The notes under the pieces are model-generated. The model was not told the origin of the DNA. It was given only the letters and a program-made list of their open reading frames with translations, and did no database searches. 64,000 nt of DNA from Myotis daubentonii (Eukaryota > Chordata > Mammalia > Chiroptera > Vespertilionidae). The stretch is taken from the NCBI RefSeq assembly GCF_963259705.1, contig NC_081842.1, positions 89,634,433 through 89,698,432 on the forward strand, read 5' to 3'. Each line of letters starts with the position of its first letter. Position 1 is the stretch's first letter. The position numbers and the translations under genes were made by a program. Positions 33,751 through 44,158 of this stretch are shown piece by piece.

Positions 33751-34830
33751 TAAAGTGAGAGCAGTCCAGAAGACTTCAAAATGGCAGCAGAGTAAGTAAA
33801 AGTCACTGACATTCTCCCAGGACCAAACTGTAATTACAACTAAAATATAGACACACAACCCTAAAAAAGCAACTGAAGACTAGCTGGAGAGAACCTTGGT
33901 AAGTGAGGATGGAAAGTGGGGACCACATAGAGACTGGTAGGAAGTGCAGAGGTATAAAAAGTCTGGGAAGGCTCCCACAGACAGCACCTGAAGTCCTAGA
34001 GGGATATCTCAGGTGTGGGGGGTTCCCACTGAGAACCCTGAGGTCTAAACCCCAGGCTAAGCTTCTTAGAAGAGAACACCAAAACTGAGAAACATGCCCA
34101 CATAACATCTGGCTGTGGAAAGCAGTGCAGTTGCTCTCTGCCAGGGAGAGATGGCTGGAAATTCAGGCATCCTCTTAAATGGCCAATGAACAAAATGTCA
34201 TGTGCAGCCATTCACACTGGGTACCAGCAGAGCAAGGGCAGAGTGGATTGGAGCTGTGTGAGCAAAATTCAAGTTTGGGGGCTCTGGGATTGGAGATCGG
34301 AAAGCAACCATCCCAGTTTTCTGTGCTGAGTCATTCCTTCACACTATAGAGGACATCTTTTTCCATTGAATCTTTGCTATTCAGGCAGTTTTTGCCTGAG
34401 GGGAAGGCAGTTGCTGCACCCTATTGGACGATCCCTTGCCCCACTCTGAGGTCGATAGCCTGAGCCTATTCAAAACTGAGTGTCAATGGGACTGCAAGTA
34501 GAGGTGGGTATATGGAGGTTTTGAGTCTTTGCCTGATTTAATCAAGGGCCTGGGGCTAGAAAAAGCAAACCCTGGTGCACATCTCGGTCCTTTCCAAAGG
34601 CACCTGCCCCAGCAAAGGAAGCTACAAGCTATGGATTGTGATAGATCTAAATGGGGTACTAAGGGACAGTTACAAACCGTGTCTGACATTTTTCTTCACT
34701 AGAGATTGAGACTCATAGCAGATCTACCTAATACACAGACACAAACCCAAGTAGGGAGCCGAAATGGGAGCGAAAAACTAAGCCCAACATAAAGGAACAA
34801 GAGAATTCTCCAGAAGAAGAGCTAAATTAA

Positions 34831-35600
34831 ATGGATATAAGAAATTTATCAGACAGAGAGTTTAGAATAATGGCAGCAAAGATGCTCAACAGAATGAGAA
34901 AAGATGTAATGACTATGAGGAATAGCATAGCACTAATTAAGAAGAGAGTGGAAGAAATACACAGAATATTAGGGGAAGTAGAGGATTGGATCAGTGAGTT
35001 AGAATATAGGATAGAAAAAAATCAAAGATCCAAAAAGAAAAAAAAAAGCAATTAAAAAATAGGAGGACAGCTAGCAAAAGGTAGCTGTGGGAAAAGAAGA
35101 AATGTAACAATATTCACATAATAGGAGGGCCAGAAGTAGAAGAAAGAGAGCAAAGAATAGAGAACATTTGAAGAGGTAATGGCAAAAATATTCCTTAACC
35201 TGGTGATGGAAAAAGTCACACAAGCTCAGAAGTCAGAAAGAGACCCAAACCAGAAAAACCCAAACAGGTTCATGTCCAGGCACATCATGATTAAAATGCC
35301 AAAAATTAAAGACAAGAGACAATCTTAAAGGCAGCAAGAGAAAAGCAATTTCTTACCTACAAAGGAGCTTCTATGAGGCTGTCAGCTGATTTCTCATCAG
35401 AAACTCTACAGGACAGAAAGGAATGACATGAAGTATTCAAAGTAATGAAAAGCAAGGATTACTATATCCAACAAGGCTATCATTCAAAATAGATAGTGAC
35501 ATAAAGGGTGGCCCAGACACACACAAAAAAAAAGCTAGAGGAGTTTGTCATCACCAAACCAGCACTGCTGGAAATGGTAGAGGGACTTCTGTAATAAGAA
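34831..35600 (+). pseudogene. L1/HAL1 ORF1 relic
   Basis: The first 74 codons start MDIRNLSDREFRIMAAKMLN and include the coiled-coil-type segment with IEEI/VEDW repeats. Stops follow, but out-of-frame translation continues with 'HIIGGPEVEERE', 'KAAREKQFLTYKGA', 'RLSADFSSETLQDRKE' and finally 'KPALLEMVEGLL'. That is the order of the RNA-binding and C-terminal domains of ORF1p. The protein is broken by several frameshifts and stops. In a live L1 it would coat the L1 RNA in the cytoplasmic particle. Confidence 0.85.
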
Positions 35601-35662
35601 GAAGAAAGAGAGAGAGAGAAACATAGGCATAAAGAATTAAAATGGCAATAAATAAGTACTTA

Positions 35663-36290
35663 TTCTATCTAATAAAAGAGAAACATGGTAATTAGTGTAC
35701 AATTGCTACCCTTCCCATTGGCTAATCAGGGCGATATGCAAATTAACTGCCAGCCAGATGGCGGCTGGCAGCCAGGCAGCTTGAAGCTAACAGGAGGCTT
35801 GCTTGCTTCAGTGACGGAGGAAACCAACGTTCTCTGCCTGCCTTGCCGGCCTCTGAGCCTCCAGTTTGAAACATTGTAACAAATATAGAAGCTAAACAAA
35901 ACCCCAGAAACCTGCTTTCAGCAAGCCGGGATCTCAGAGCAGGAGTTATACATTGTTTAGATTATAGAACCCTAACAAACCAGATACCTGCTTTCAGCAG
36001 CAGAGGCCTCAGAGCTGAGGCAAGAGCTAAAGCTGGCCCAGAGAAAAAAAAAAAAAAAAAAAAAACAGAAAAGAAAAAAAGGAGCAGTTGGGAGCTTCAG
36101 CCCTCAGCCCCTCACCCAGACTGGCCAGGCACGCCAGTGGGGACCCCCACCCTGAAGGGTGTGTGACCAGCTGCAAACAGCCATCATCTCCTCACCCAGG
36201 CTGGGCAGGCACCCGAGTGGGGACCCCCACCCTGATCCAGGACACCCTTCAGGGAAAACCAGCCAGACCCACCCATGCACCGGGCCTCTA
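35663..36290 (+). mobile_element. Helitron unit A inside L1 block 1
   Basis: Starts TTCTATCTAATAAAAGAG (C-to-T change in the usual TCC) after A35662 and ends GCACCGGGCCTCTA directly at TCCTATATAG of B. It has ATTGG at 35717-35721, ATGCAAAT at 35736-35743 and AGATGGCGGC at 35756-35765. An A run of about 25 bases lies near 36045. No hairpin before its 3' end. Confidence 0.9.
35717..35765 (+). promoter_or_regulatory. CCAAT / octamer / YY1-like cluster in Helitron unit A
   Basis: Within 49 bp lie ATTGG (reverse CCAAT, NF-Y type), ATGCAAAT (octamer) and AGATGGCGGC (YY1-like). The same set is found at 13190-13240, 38491-38545 and on the minus strand near 41520-41575, 44645-44695, 62645-62700 and 63930-63985. 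It could drive the transposon or have been captured from a host promoter. Sequence evidence only. Confidence 0.5.
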
Positions 36291-37190
36291 TCCTATATAG
36301 TAAAAGGGTAATATGCTTCCCAGCACCGGGATCAGCATGACAAGGGGCAGCGCCCAAACCCCCTGATTGCCCTGCGGCACTGTGTGTGACAGGGGGCGGG
36401 GCCACAACCTCCCTATCCGCCCTGCTCTGTTTGTGACAGGGGAAGGCACCCCAACCTCCTGATCAGCCCTGCTCTGTGCCTGATAGGGGGGAGCTCCCAA
36501 ACCCCTGATCGCAGTGCGGCTCTGTGTGTGACAGGGTGCGGTGCCCCAACCCTCCCACCCCCCCACTGGCCCTGCTCTGTGTGTGACAGGGTAGAGCCAT
36601 AACTTCCCCATCGGCCCTGCCCTGAGTGTGACAGTGGCGGTGCCCCAACCCCCTGATCCGCCCTGCTCTGTGTGTGACAGGGGGTGGTGCCCCAACTCCG
36701 CTATCGGCCCTACTCTGTGTGTGACAGGGGGGAGCTCCCCAACCGCCTGATCGACCCTGCTCTGTGCATGACAGAGTAAGGAGCCCCAACCCCCCTGATG
36801 GGCCCTGCTCTTTGTGTGACAGGGGGCAGTGCCCCAACCCCTGGATTGGCCCTGCTCTGTGCGTGACGGGGGGGGGGGGGCGCCACAACTTCCCCATGAC
36901 CCTGCCTTGAGTGTGACAGGGCACGGTGCCCCAACCCCCCAATCGGCCCTACCCTGAGCATGACTGAGAGTGGCATCACAACCTCCCAATCCGCCCTGCT
37001 CTGTGCATGACAGGGGGTGGCGCCCCAACTCCCCAATCAGCCCTGCTCTGAGGCCAACCAGGGGTTGCACCTAAGGATTGGGCCTGCCCTCTGCCACCTG
37101 GGAGCAGGCCTAAGCCAGCAGGGCGTTATCTCCCGAGGGGTCCCAGACTGAGAGAGGGCACAGGCTGGGCTGAGGGACCCCCCTGCCCAT
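36291..37190 (+). mobile_element. Helitron unit B, 3' end lost
   Basis: Starts TCCTATATAGTAAAAGGG and is mostly the B minisatellite (about 13 units, 36340-37030), then the B-specific 'ctgccacctgggagcaggcctaagccagcag' segment. It breaks off around 37190 where a 5'-truncated C element begins. The 260-codon minus-strand frame over 36288-37070 is a phantom of the repeat. Confidence 0.85.
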
Positions 37191-37551
37191 CGTAAAAGGC
37201 TAATATGCAAACCGACCAAACAGTGGAACAACGGTTGCTATGATGAGCACTGACCACCAGGAGGCAGAAGCAAATGCAGGAGCTTCGCCCTGGTGGTCAG
37301 TGTGCTCCCACAGGGGGAGTGCCACTCAGCCAGAAGCCACGCTCATGGCGGGAGAGCTCAGTTGCTGCTGAGTGTAGCAGAGGTGGTGGGAGCCTCTCCT
37401 GCCTCTGCAGCAGCACTAAGGATGCCCGACTGTGGGGAGTGGGCCTAAACCAGCAGTTGGACATCCGGTGAGGGCTCCTGGATTGAGAGAGGGTGCAGGC
37501 TGGGCTGAGGGAGCCCTCTGAGTGCATAATTTTCACACAGTGGGCCTCTAG
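37191..37551 (+). mobile_element. Helitron family C, 5'-truncated, closing the A-B-C insertion
   Basis: Begins in mid-terminus (TAAAAGGCTAATATGC), with near-CTCF CCACCAGGAGGCAG at 37254-37267 and an opposite-facing partner near 37283-37300. Ends GGGCCTCTAG at 37551, before T37552. The A-B-C block 35663-37551 therefore has one A|T insertion site in the L1. Confidence 0.85.
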
Positions 37552-37635
37552 TCAATAATAACCTTAAACGTAAATGGATTAAATGGTACAATCAAAAGAC
37601 ATAGGTAGCTGAATGGATACAAAAACATGACCTAA
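37552..37635 (+). pseudogene. L1 ORF2 start (endonuclease) fragment
   Basis: Block 2 of the split L1: translation 'NLKRKWIKW', then '.VAEWIQKHDL', the first part of the ORF2 endonuclease domain. It continues across the next Helitron with 'CLQETHLRTKDSHRM'. Confidence 0.85.
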
Positions 37636-38149
37636 CTAGAGGCCTGGTGCATGAAATTCGTGCACTGCCGGAAGGGGGTTCCCTCAGCACAGCCTGAACC
37701 CCCTCCAATCTGGGACCCCTCGGGGGATGTCTGATTGCCAGTTTAGGCCCAATCCCAACAGTCAGACATCCCATCTCCCAATCCGGCTCCCAACTGCTGG
37801 CTCCCAACTGCTTTCCTACCTGATTGCCCCTAACCACTACCCTGCCAGCCTGATCAACACCTAACAGCCCGATTGCCCCCAACTGCCCTCCACTGCCAGC
37901 ATGGTTGCCCCCAACTTCCCTCCTCTGCTGGCTCAGTCACCCCCAACCGCCCTCCCCTGCAGGCCTGGTTGCCCCTAACTGCCCTCCCCTGCAGGCCTGG
38001 TTGCCCCTAACTCCCCACCCCTGCCAGCCTGGTCCACCTCAACTGCCCTCCCGTCCTGGCTATCTTGTGCCCACATGGGGGCGGACATCTTGTGTGAGGG
38101 GCAATTTGCATGATGGTCAATTTGCATACTACCTCTTTATTATATAGGA
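37636..38149 (-). mobile_element. Non-autonomous Helitron in L1 block 2/3 (514 bp)
   Basis: In minus orientation TCCTATATAATAAAGAGG starts at 38149 (T38150 follows) and GTGCACGAATTTCATGCACCAGGCCTCTAG ends at 37636 after A37635. GC-rich tandem units of about 33 bp ('ccctcccctgcaggcctgg') fill 37810-38060. Removing it rejoins L1 sequence. Confidence 0.9.
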
Positions 38150-38435
38150 TTATATCCTGTCTGCAAGAGACTCACCTAAGAACAAAAGACTCACACAGGA
38201 TGAGAGTGAAGGGAAGGAAAACATTTTTCCATGCAAATGGAAATGAAAAAAAACAAAAAACAAAAAACAAAAAAAAAAAACTGGGGTAGCAATACTCTTA
38301 TCTGACAAAATAGACTTTAAAATGAAGACTATCACAAGAGACAACAAAGGTCACTGCATAAAACTAAAGGGATTAATCCAATAAAAAGATATAACCTTGG
38401 TAAACATATATGGACCCAATATAGAAGCACCTCAA
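38150..38435 (+). pseudogene. L1 ORF2 endonuclease fragment
   Basis: Block 3: 'CLQETHLRTKDSHRMRVKG', an A-rich insertion near 38250-38280, then 'GVAILLSDKIDFK', 'LVNIYGPNIEAP'. Endonuclease domain, frame broken. Confidence 0.85.
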
Positions 38436-38960
38436 TCTACACTAATAAAAGAGAAACATGGTAATTGGCGTACGACCACTACCCTTTTCATTGGCTAATC
38501 AGCGAGATATGCAAATTAACTGCCAGCCAAAATGGCAGCCGGCAGCCAGGCAGCTGGAAACTAACATGAGGCTTGCTTGCTTCAGTGACGGAGGATCGTT
38601 GGAGGAAACCAACGTTCCCTGCCTGTGGCTGCAGGCCTCTGAGCGGGCAGTTTAAGAAACATTGTAACAAATACCGCCAGACTTCAGCCAGCAGGTTCGC
38701 AACATTGTATGCAAAGGCCAGAAACCTACTTTCAGCTGGAGGCCTAAGAGCTGGAGCCAAGCCTTAAGGTAAAGCTGGCCCCGAATAAAAAAAAAAAAAA
38801 AAAAAAATAGGAGCGGTTGGGAACTTCAGTCACTCCCAGCCTGAAAACAGCCCTCAGCCCCTCACCCAGACTGGCCAGGCACCCCAGTGGGGACCCCCAC
38901 CCTGATCCAAGATACCCTTCAGGGCAAACCAGCCGGCCCCACCCATGCACCAGGCCTCTA
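38436..38960 (+). mobile_element. Helitron unit A (plus)
   Basis: TCTACACTAATAAAAGAG after A38435, ending GCACCAGGCCTCTA at B's CCCTATATAG. It holds the CCAAT/octamer module and 'aaaatggcagcc' in place of the YY1-like motif. A-rich tract near 38790. No terminal hairpin. Confidence 0.9.
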
Positions 38961-39519
38961 CCCTATATAGTAAAAGGGTAATATGCCTCCTGGCACAGGG
39001 ATCAGCGTGACAGGGGGCAGCGCCCAAACCCCCTGATTCGCCCTGCAGCTCTGTGTGTGACAGTGGGAGGGGCCCCAACCCCCTGAGCAGCCCTGCTCTG
39101 TGACTGATAGGGGGGAGCTCCCCAACCCCCCCCCCAACGGGCCCTGCTCTATGTGTGACGGGGGCAGTGCCCCAACCCCCTGATTTGCCCTGCTTTGTGC
39201 GTGACAGGGGACGGTGGCCCAACCCCCCAATTGGCCCTACCCTGATCGTGACTGAGTGTGGCATCACAACCTCCCAATCTCCCTGCTCTGTGCATGACAG
39301 GGGGCGGCGCCCCAACTTCCCAATCAGCCCTGCTCTGAGCCCGACTAGGGGCTGCACCTAGGGATTGGGCCTGCCCTCTGCCACCTGGGAGCAGGCCTAA
39401 GCCAGCAGGTCGTTATCTCCCAAGGGGTCCCAGGCTGCGAGAGGGCACAGGCCGGGCTGAGGGCCCCCCCACCCCCCCCCCCCCCCGAGTGCACTAATTT
39501 TTGTGCACCGGGCCTCTAG
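38961..39519 (+). mobile_element. Helitron unit B (plus), shorter array
   Basis: About 6-7 minisatellite units (39000-39340), the 'ggagcaggcctaagccagcag' segment, a 20-base C run (39467-39486), then hairpin GTGCACTAATTTTTGTGCAC and CGGGCCTCTAG before T39520. Confidence 0.9.
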
Positions 39520-39926
39520 TATATATATATAAAAAAAACTTCTAGATAACTCTAAGGGAGACAGCAATACAGTCATGGTAGGGGACTTTAGCACCCCATT
39601 GACTTCACTGGATAGATCTTTCAGACAAAAAATTAACAAGGAAATGGTGACTCTAAAGGACACACTAGGTCAGATGGATTTAATTGACATTTGTAGAACA
39701 TTTCATCCCAAAGCTGCAGATTATACATTCTTCTTAAGGTCACATGGGTCATTCACAAAGATAGACCACATGTTAGGACACAAAACAAATCTCTACAAGT
39801 TAAAGAAGATTGAAATCATATCAAGTATCTTCTCAGATCACAGTGGGATGAACTTACAAATCAATACATTAAAAATACTCAAAAACATTCAGACACACGG
39901 AGGCTAAATAGCATGTTATTAAACAA
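39520..39926 (+). pseudogene. L1 ORF2 endonuclease/early ORF2 fragment
   Basis: Block 4: an open stretch of 110 codons (39575-39907) with 'VGDFSTPLTSLDRSFRQKI', 'QMDLIDICRTFHPKAADY' and 'SDHSGMNLQI', the C-terminal half of the endonuclease. The SDH-type catalytic motif is visible. It ends at the next Helitron. Confidence 0.9.
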
Positions 39927-41018
39927 CTAGAGGCCCGGTGCACAAAAATTTGTGCACTGGCGGGGGTGGGGGTGTCCCTCAGCCCCACTTGTGCCCTCTA
40001 ACAGTCGGGACTCCTCGGGAGATAACGACCTGCTGGCTTAGGCCCGCTCCCGGGTGGCAGAGGGCAGGCCCAATCCCTAGGTGCCTGCCCCGCAGCCCCT
40101 GGTCGGGCTCAGAGCAGGGCTGATTGGGGAGTTGGGGCGCCACCCCCTGTCATGCACAGAGCAGGGCAGATTAGGAGGTTGCGATGCCACCCCTAGTCAC
40201 GCTCAGGGTAGGGCTGATTGGGGGTTTGGGTTGCCGCCTCCATCACACTCAAGGCAGGCTAGATGGGGAGGTTGCGGTGCCACCCCCATCATGCACAGAG
40301 ACGGGCAGATCAGGGGGTTGTGGCGCCACCCCTGTCACATACAGAGCCGGCTGGTCAGGGGGTTGGGGTGTTGCCCCCTGTCACGCACAGTGCAGGGCCA
40401 ATCATGGGGGTTGGGGCTCCGTACCCTGTCACACACAGAGCAGGGTTGATAAGGAGTTGGGGAACTCCCCCCTGTCACCCACAGAGCAGGGTTGATCAGG
40501 GGGTTGGGGAGATCCTTCCTGCCATTCACAGAGCAGGGCGGATCAGGAAGTTGCAATGCCACCCTAAGTCACGCTCAGGGTAGGGCCGAATGGGGGGTTG
40601 GGGCGCCACCCCCTGTCACACTCAAGGCAGGGTCGATGTAGAGGTTGTGGCTCCACCCTGTCACACACAGAGCAGGGCTGATCAGGGGGTTGGGGCGCCT
40701 TCCCCTGTCACGAACAGAGCAGGGTGGATAGGGAGGTTGTGACCCCGTGCCCTGTCACACACAGAGCCGCAGGGCGATCAGGGGGTTTGGGCGCTGCCCC
40801 CTCTCATGCTGCTCCAGGGGCCAGGAGGCCTTGTGGCTCCGCTGATCCCAGTGCTGGGAGTCCTCGTGGCTCCGCTTGACACCAGGGCAGTGAGGCCTCG
40901 CAGCTCTGCTGATCCTTGGTTTGGGAGGCCTCCTGGTTCTGCTGATCCCGGGCCGGGAGGCCTTGCAGCTCCACTGATCCCGGTGCTGGGAGGCATATTA
41001 CCCTTTTATTATATAAGA
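39927..41018 (-). mobile_element. Helitron unit B (minus)
   Basis: On the minus strand it begins TCTTATATAATAAAAGGG at 41018 and ends with hairpin GTGCACAAATTTTTGTGCAC and CTAG at 39927 after A39926. Besides about 13-14 units of the 50-bp minisatellite (40090-40790), it has a second small array of about 40 bp units ('ggaggcct.gtggctccgctgatcc', 40800-40990). Confidence 0.9.
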
Positions 41019-41624
41019 TAGAGGCCTGGTGCATGTGTGGGGACCAGCTGGTTTGCCCTGAATGGTGTCCTGGATCAGGGTGGGGTTCCCGCTTGGGTGC
41101 CTGGCCAGTCTGGGTGAGGGGCTGAGGGCCATTTTCAGGCTGGCGGGTGACTGAAGCTCCCAACCTCTCTTTTATTTCTTTTCTCTTTTTTATTCTGGGA
41201 TTTTATTTACCTTCTGTGGTTGTCACTGGAGCTGAGTGCCGTCTTTAGCTCTGAGGCTCGGCTCCAGCTCTGAGACCTTGGCTGCTGAAAGCAGGTTTCT
41301 GTCTTTGTTTACCTTCTGTATTTGAAAATTTGTTGCGACTCCAGCTCTGAGATCCCGGCTGACTGAAAGCAGGTTTCTGGGGTTTTGTTTAGCTTCTATA
41401 TTTGTAACAATGTTTCTTAGAGAGCAGCTGAGAGGCCGGCAATGGCAGGTGGGGAACCTGGCTTCCTCCGTCACTGGAGCAAGCAAGCCACCCTGTTCGC
41501 GTCAGCTGCCTGGCTGCCGGCCGCCATCTTGGTTGGCAGTTAATTTGCATATCTCACTGATTAGCCAATGGGAAGGGTTGCAAAGTTATGGCTAATTACC
41601 ATGTTTCTTTTTTATTAGCTAGGA
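41019..41624 (-). mobile_element. Helitron unit A (minus)
   Basis: Element order A then B, as in the plus-strand copies. It starts TCCTAGCTAATAAAA at 41624 (T41625 follows) and its internal 3' end TATCTAT..GGCCTCTA joins B at 41018/41019. CCAAT/octamer module near 41535-41575. Confidence 0.9.
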
Positions 41625-41656
41625 TGAATGGGTTACCAATGAGTCCAAGAAAGAAA
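41625..41656 (+). pseudogene. Last L1 block, ending in an A-rich tract
   Basis: 'tgaatgggttaccaatgagtccaag' then 'aaagaaa': codes NEWVTNESKKE, normal ORF2 continuation. The right copy of the target duplication follows at once. No L1 3' UTR or tail. Confidence 0.85.
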
Positions 41657-41674
41657 TAAAGTGAGAGCAGTCCA

Positions 41675-43519
41675 CAGAGTGGAGGATTTTTTTTTTCTCC
41701 AGCCATTCATAAATGTGGAGGAAATGGGTTGGTAAATGGTTGGCGGATAGTTGGAGTTAACCACAGTTGGTTTTCCAGCAAGTAGGTCAGAGGGAGAGGG
41801 GGACTAGGGCATTAGGAAGGCACAGCCTTTCAAGGAACCTCAGAAATAAGTGGAGCGGTAAGGACGGGGATGTATATGGAGGGAGGTAAAGGAAAAGATT
41901 GATTGGTGAGTGAAAAGGTATATTCAAGCCCTGGAGGCCTATTAAAGGTGGACACTGAGCTGGAGTGTAATTACTTCAGTCTCTGAACTTGAAAGTTAGA
42001 ATGTGATGGTTGAAGTGGGATATTTAAAATGCAGAATTCTGAGGAGAGACTAATTGAGATGAAAACATGATCCAGGAAGGAATCGATCCATCCAAAATTT
42101 TTGGATGGATCAATTGGAATTCTCAAGAATGACAACTTGGAGTAGTGAAGGAGAAATCAGCGAGCCAAATACTAAAGATGGTAGTGAAGGAGTGATTTCC
42201 TGAGCTTTTTCCCTCAGAATATTAAAGGGTGAGAGATTCTTTATATCTTAATACAGCACTGTCTTTCTCTGCCTTTCCAAAAATTACAGGTTAATTACCT
42301 ACTTTTCAGGGATAAATAAATTCTGTGTTTGTTTTTTTTATATCACTAAATGGTGCACATGAGCTATTAAATGCGGAGTAACTTCATATATGTTATCAAA
42401 ATGCCTGAAAAAGGCTTATGGTAAAACCTGAGAAGTATTAACACATATATACCCTTATACATCTTTCCAATCGCTTTGGCCTATTTAAGAAAAGAGTATT
42501 TCTCAGAAATAATCTGGCATTTTCATGTTATTTGGAAACTTGTTTTTATAATTTATAACAAAAGTTCAAGCATTAATGTTAAAAATTGGAATAATTACAA
42601 TACAATAATTATAATACAAAGTTCTCCTAAAATGGATATTTTTATTTTAAAAAAGTAGAGAATAAGTTAAGAAATAGCTCTACAGTACAGTTGTTTTAGT
42701 TATATCAAGAAACTTGAGAAAGCAGATTAGAACACATCTTACATTGTGGATTAAGTTCCAATGATTTAATAAATAGCTTTTCTTTGGTCTAAAAACTATA
42801 TAGCAGAGTAGTACACAGTAAGGGCCAGAGATAAAACTAGGAGTGGTATGAAAAGGTATATTATAAAGGATCAAATATGCTGAACTGTATTGTATAGGCT
42901 GTCTCATAACATTCCCTTTGTAAAGGAATATAGGAGGTGTGGGTAGAACATATTCAGAAGGAATTTTCACTTCGGGATTGGCATAAATATTGATTTTATT
43001 TATAATGAATTGCTGTAATCATTGACTTCTTAAAGTTGATTGACTTTTTAAACAACCATGAAGAAACTTACATGGTTCTTTTATAAAGTACAGCTTGTTT
43101 TAAAATAATAGCATATTCTTAAAGTCCTAATAAATGGTACCTTTTTAACCACACTATCAAATCATAAAACTATAAGCAGTAAGTGTGCCATCTATTGGTG
43201 AAATAATCACAGTGTAAGGATACCAGAAAAGTCACGCACTATAAGGGCCAGTTATACAGGCATCTTTTCATATGTCACATAAAGTGACACTTCATTATAC
43301 CAAAATATCCTGTTTTACCTACAGAAAAAGTGGGCTCATTGTGTCTGTGTCTGTGTCATAACAACAGTTACTACAGCTGACATCCTCATTAGAAAAAAAA
43401 AAAAAAAATTCTCTCAGTGCCTCTGCCTCCATAGTAGAAATAAATATGGAAAGCTAAGTTAAAATAAAAGCAATTTATAAGTTCACATTTAAATATTATT
43501 TTTGTGGGTTATAATTTAA
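41675..43519. other. Host intergenic DNA
   Basis: No gene recognised. It contains a near-perfect 27-bp palindrome at 42085-42111 and an A run near 43390. Confidence 0.45.
42085..42111. repeat. Short palindrome (13-bp arms)
   Basis: GATCCATCCAAAA, one T, then TTTTGGATGGATC: a perfect 13-bp inverted repeat with a 1-base spacer in otherwise unremarkable host DNA. Confidence 0.85.
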
Positions 43520-44158
43520 CTAGAGGCCTGGTGCACAAAAATTTGTGCACTCGGGGGAGCTGGGGGTGGGGGCGTCCCACAGCCCGGCCTGTGCCCTCTC
43601 GCAGTCTGGGACCCCTGGGGAGATAACGACCTGCTGGCTTAGGCCTGCTCCTGGGTCGCAGAGGGCAGGCCCAATCCCTAGGTGCAGCCCCTGGTCGGGC
43701 TCAAAGCAGGGCCAATTGGGGAGTTGGGGTGCCGCCCCTTGTCATGCACATAGCAGGGCGGTTTGGGAGGTTGCGATGCCACCCTCAGTCATGCTCAGTG
43801 TAGGGCCGATTGGGGGGTTGGGGCACCGCCCCCTGTCACACTCAAGGCAGGGCCAATGGGGAGGTTGTGGCGCCACCCCTTGTCACGCACAGAGCAGGGC
43901 CCATCAGGGGGGTTGGGGCTCAGTACCCTGTCATGCACAGAGCAGGGTCAATCAGGGGATTGGGGAGCTCACCCCTGTCACTCACAGAGTAGAGCCAATA
44001 GGGGAGTTGGGGCACCGCCCCCTGTCACACACAGAGCAGGGCGGATCAGGGGGTTGGGGCGCCGCCACTGTCACACTCAAGGCAGGGCCAATGGGGAGGT
44101 TATGGCTCTACCCCATCACACACAGAGCAGGGCCCATGGGGTGGGGGTTGGGCGCCGC
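43520..44158 (-). mobile_element. Helitron unit B (minus), 5' end deleted
   Basis: Ends with hairpin GTGCACAAATTTTTGTGCAC and CTAG at 43520 after A43519. About nine minisatellite units. The usual B 5' terminus (...ATATTACCCTTTTA.TATATAGGA) and the A 3' end are missing; B runs straight into the body of A at about 44158/44159. Confidence 0.85.

Larger units (their letters stand above)
33751..41674 (+). mobile_element. L1 with complete-looking 5' end, cut at its 3' side, split by four Helitron insertions
   Basis: The identical 18-mer taaagtgagagcagtcca lies at 33751-33768 and 41657-41674. Between them the L1 is in five blocks: 33769-35662 (5' UTR, ORF1), 37552-37635, 38150-38435, 39520-39926 and 41625-41656 (start of ORF2, endonuclease region). 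Together these give about 2.7 kb. The blocks join smoothly when the four Helitrons are removed. The left target TTT|AAAG fits L1 endonuclease. The L1 stops inside ORF2 at an A-rich stretch, with no 3' UTR and no poly(A). It could also be described as a HAL1-like element. Confidence 0.85.

Noticed and set aside
43187..43200. TGCCATCTATTGGT as a CTCF site
   Set aside because: One key position departs from the consensus; left out in favour of the full matches.
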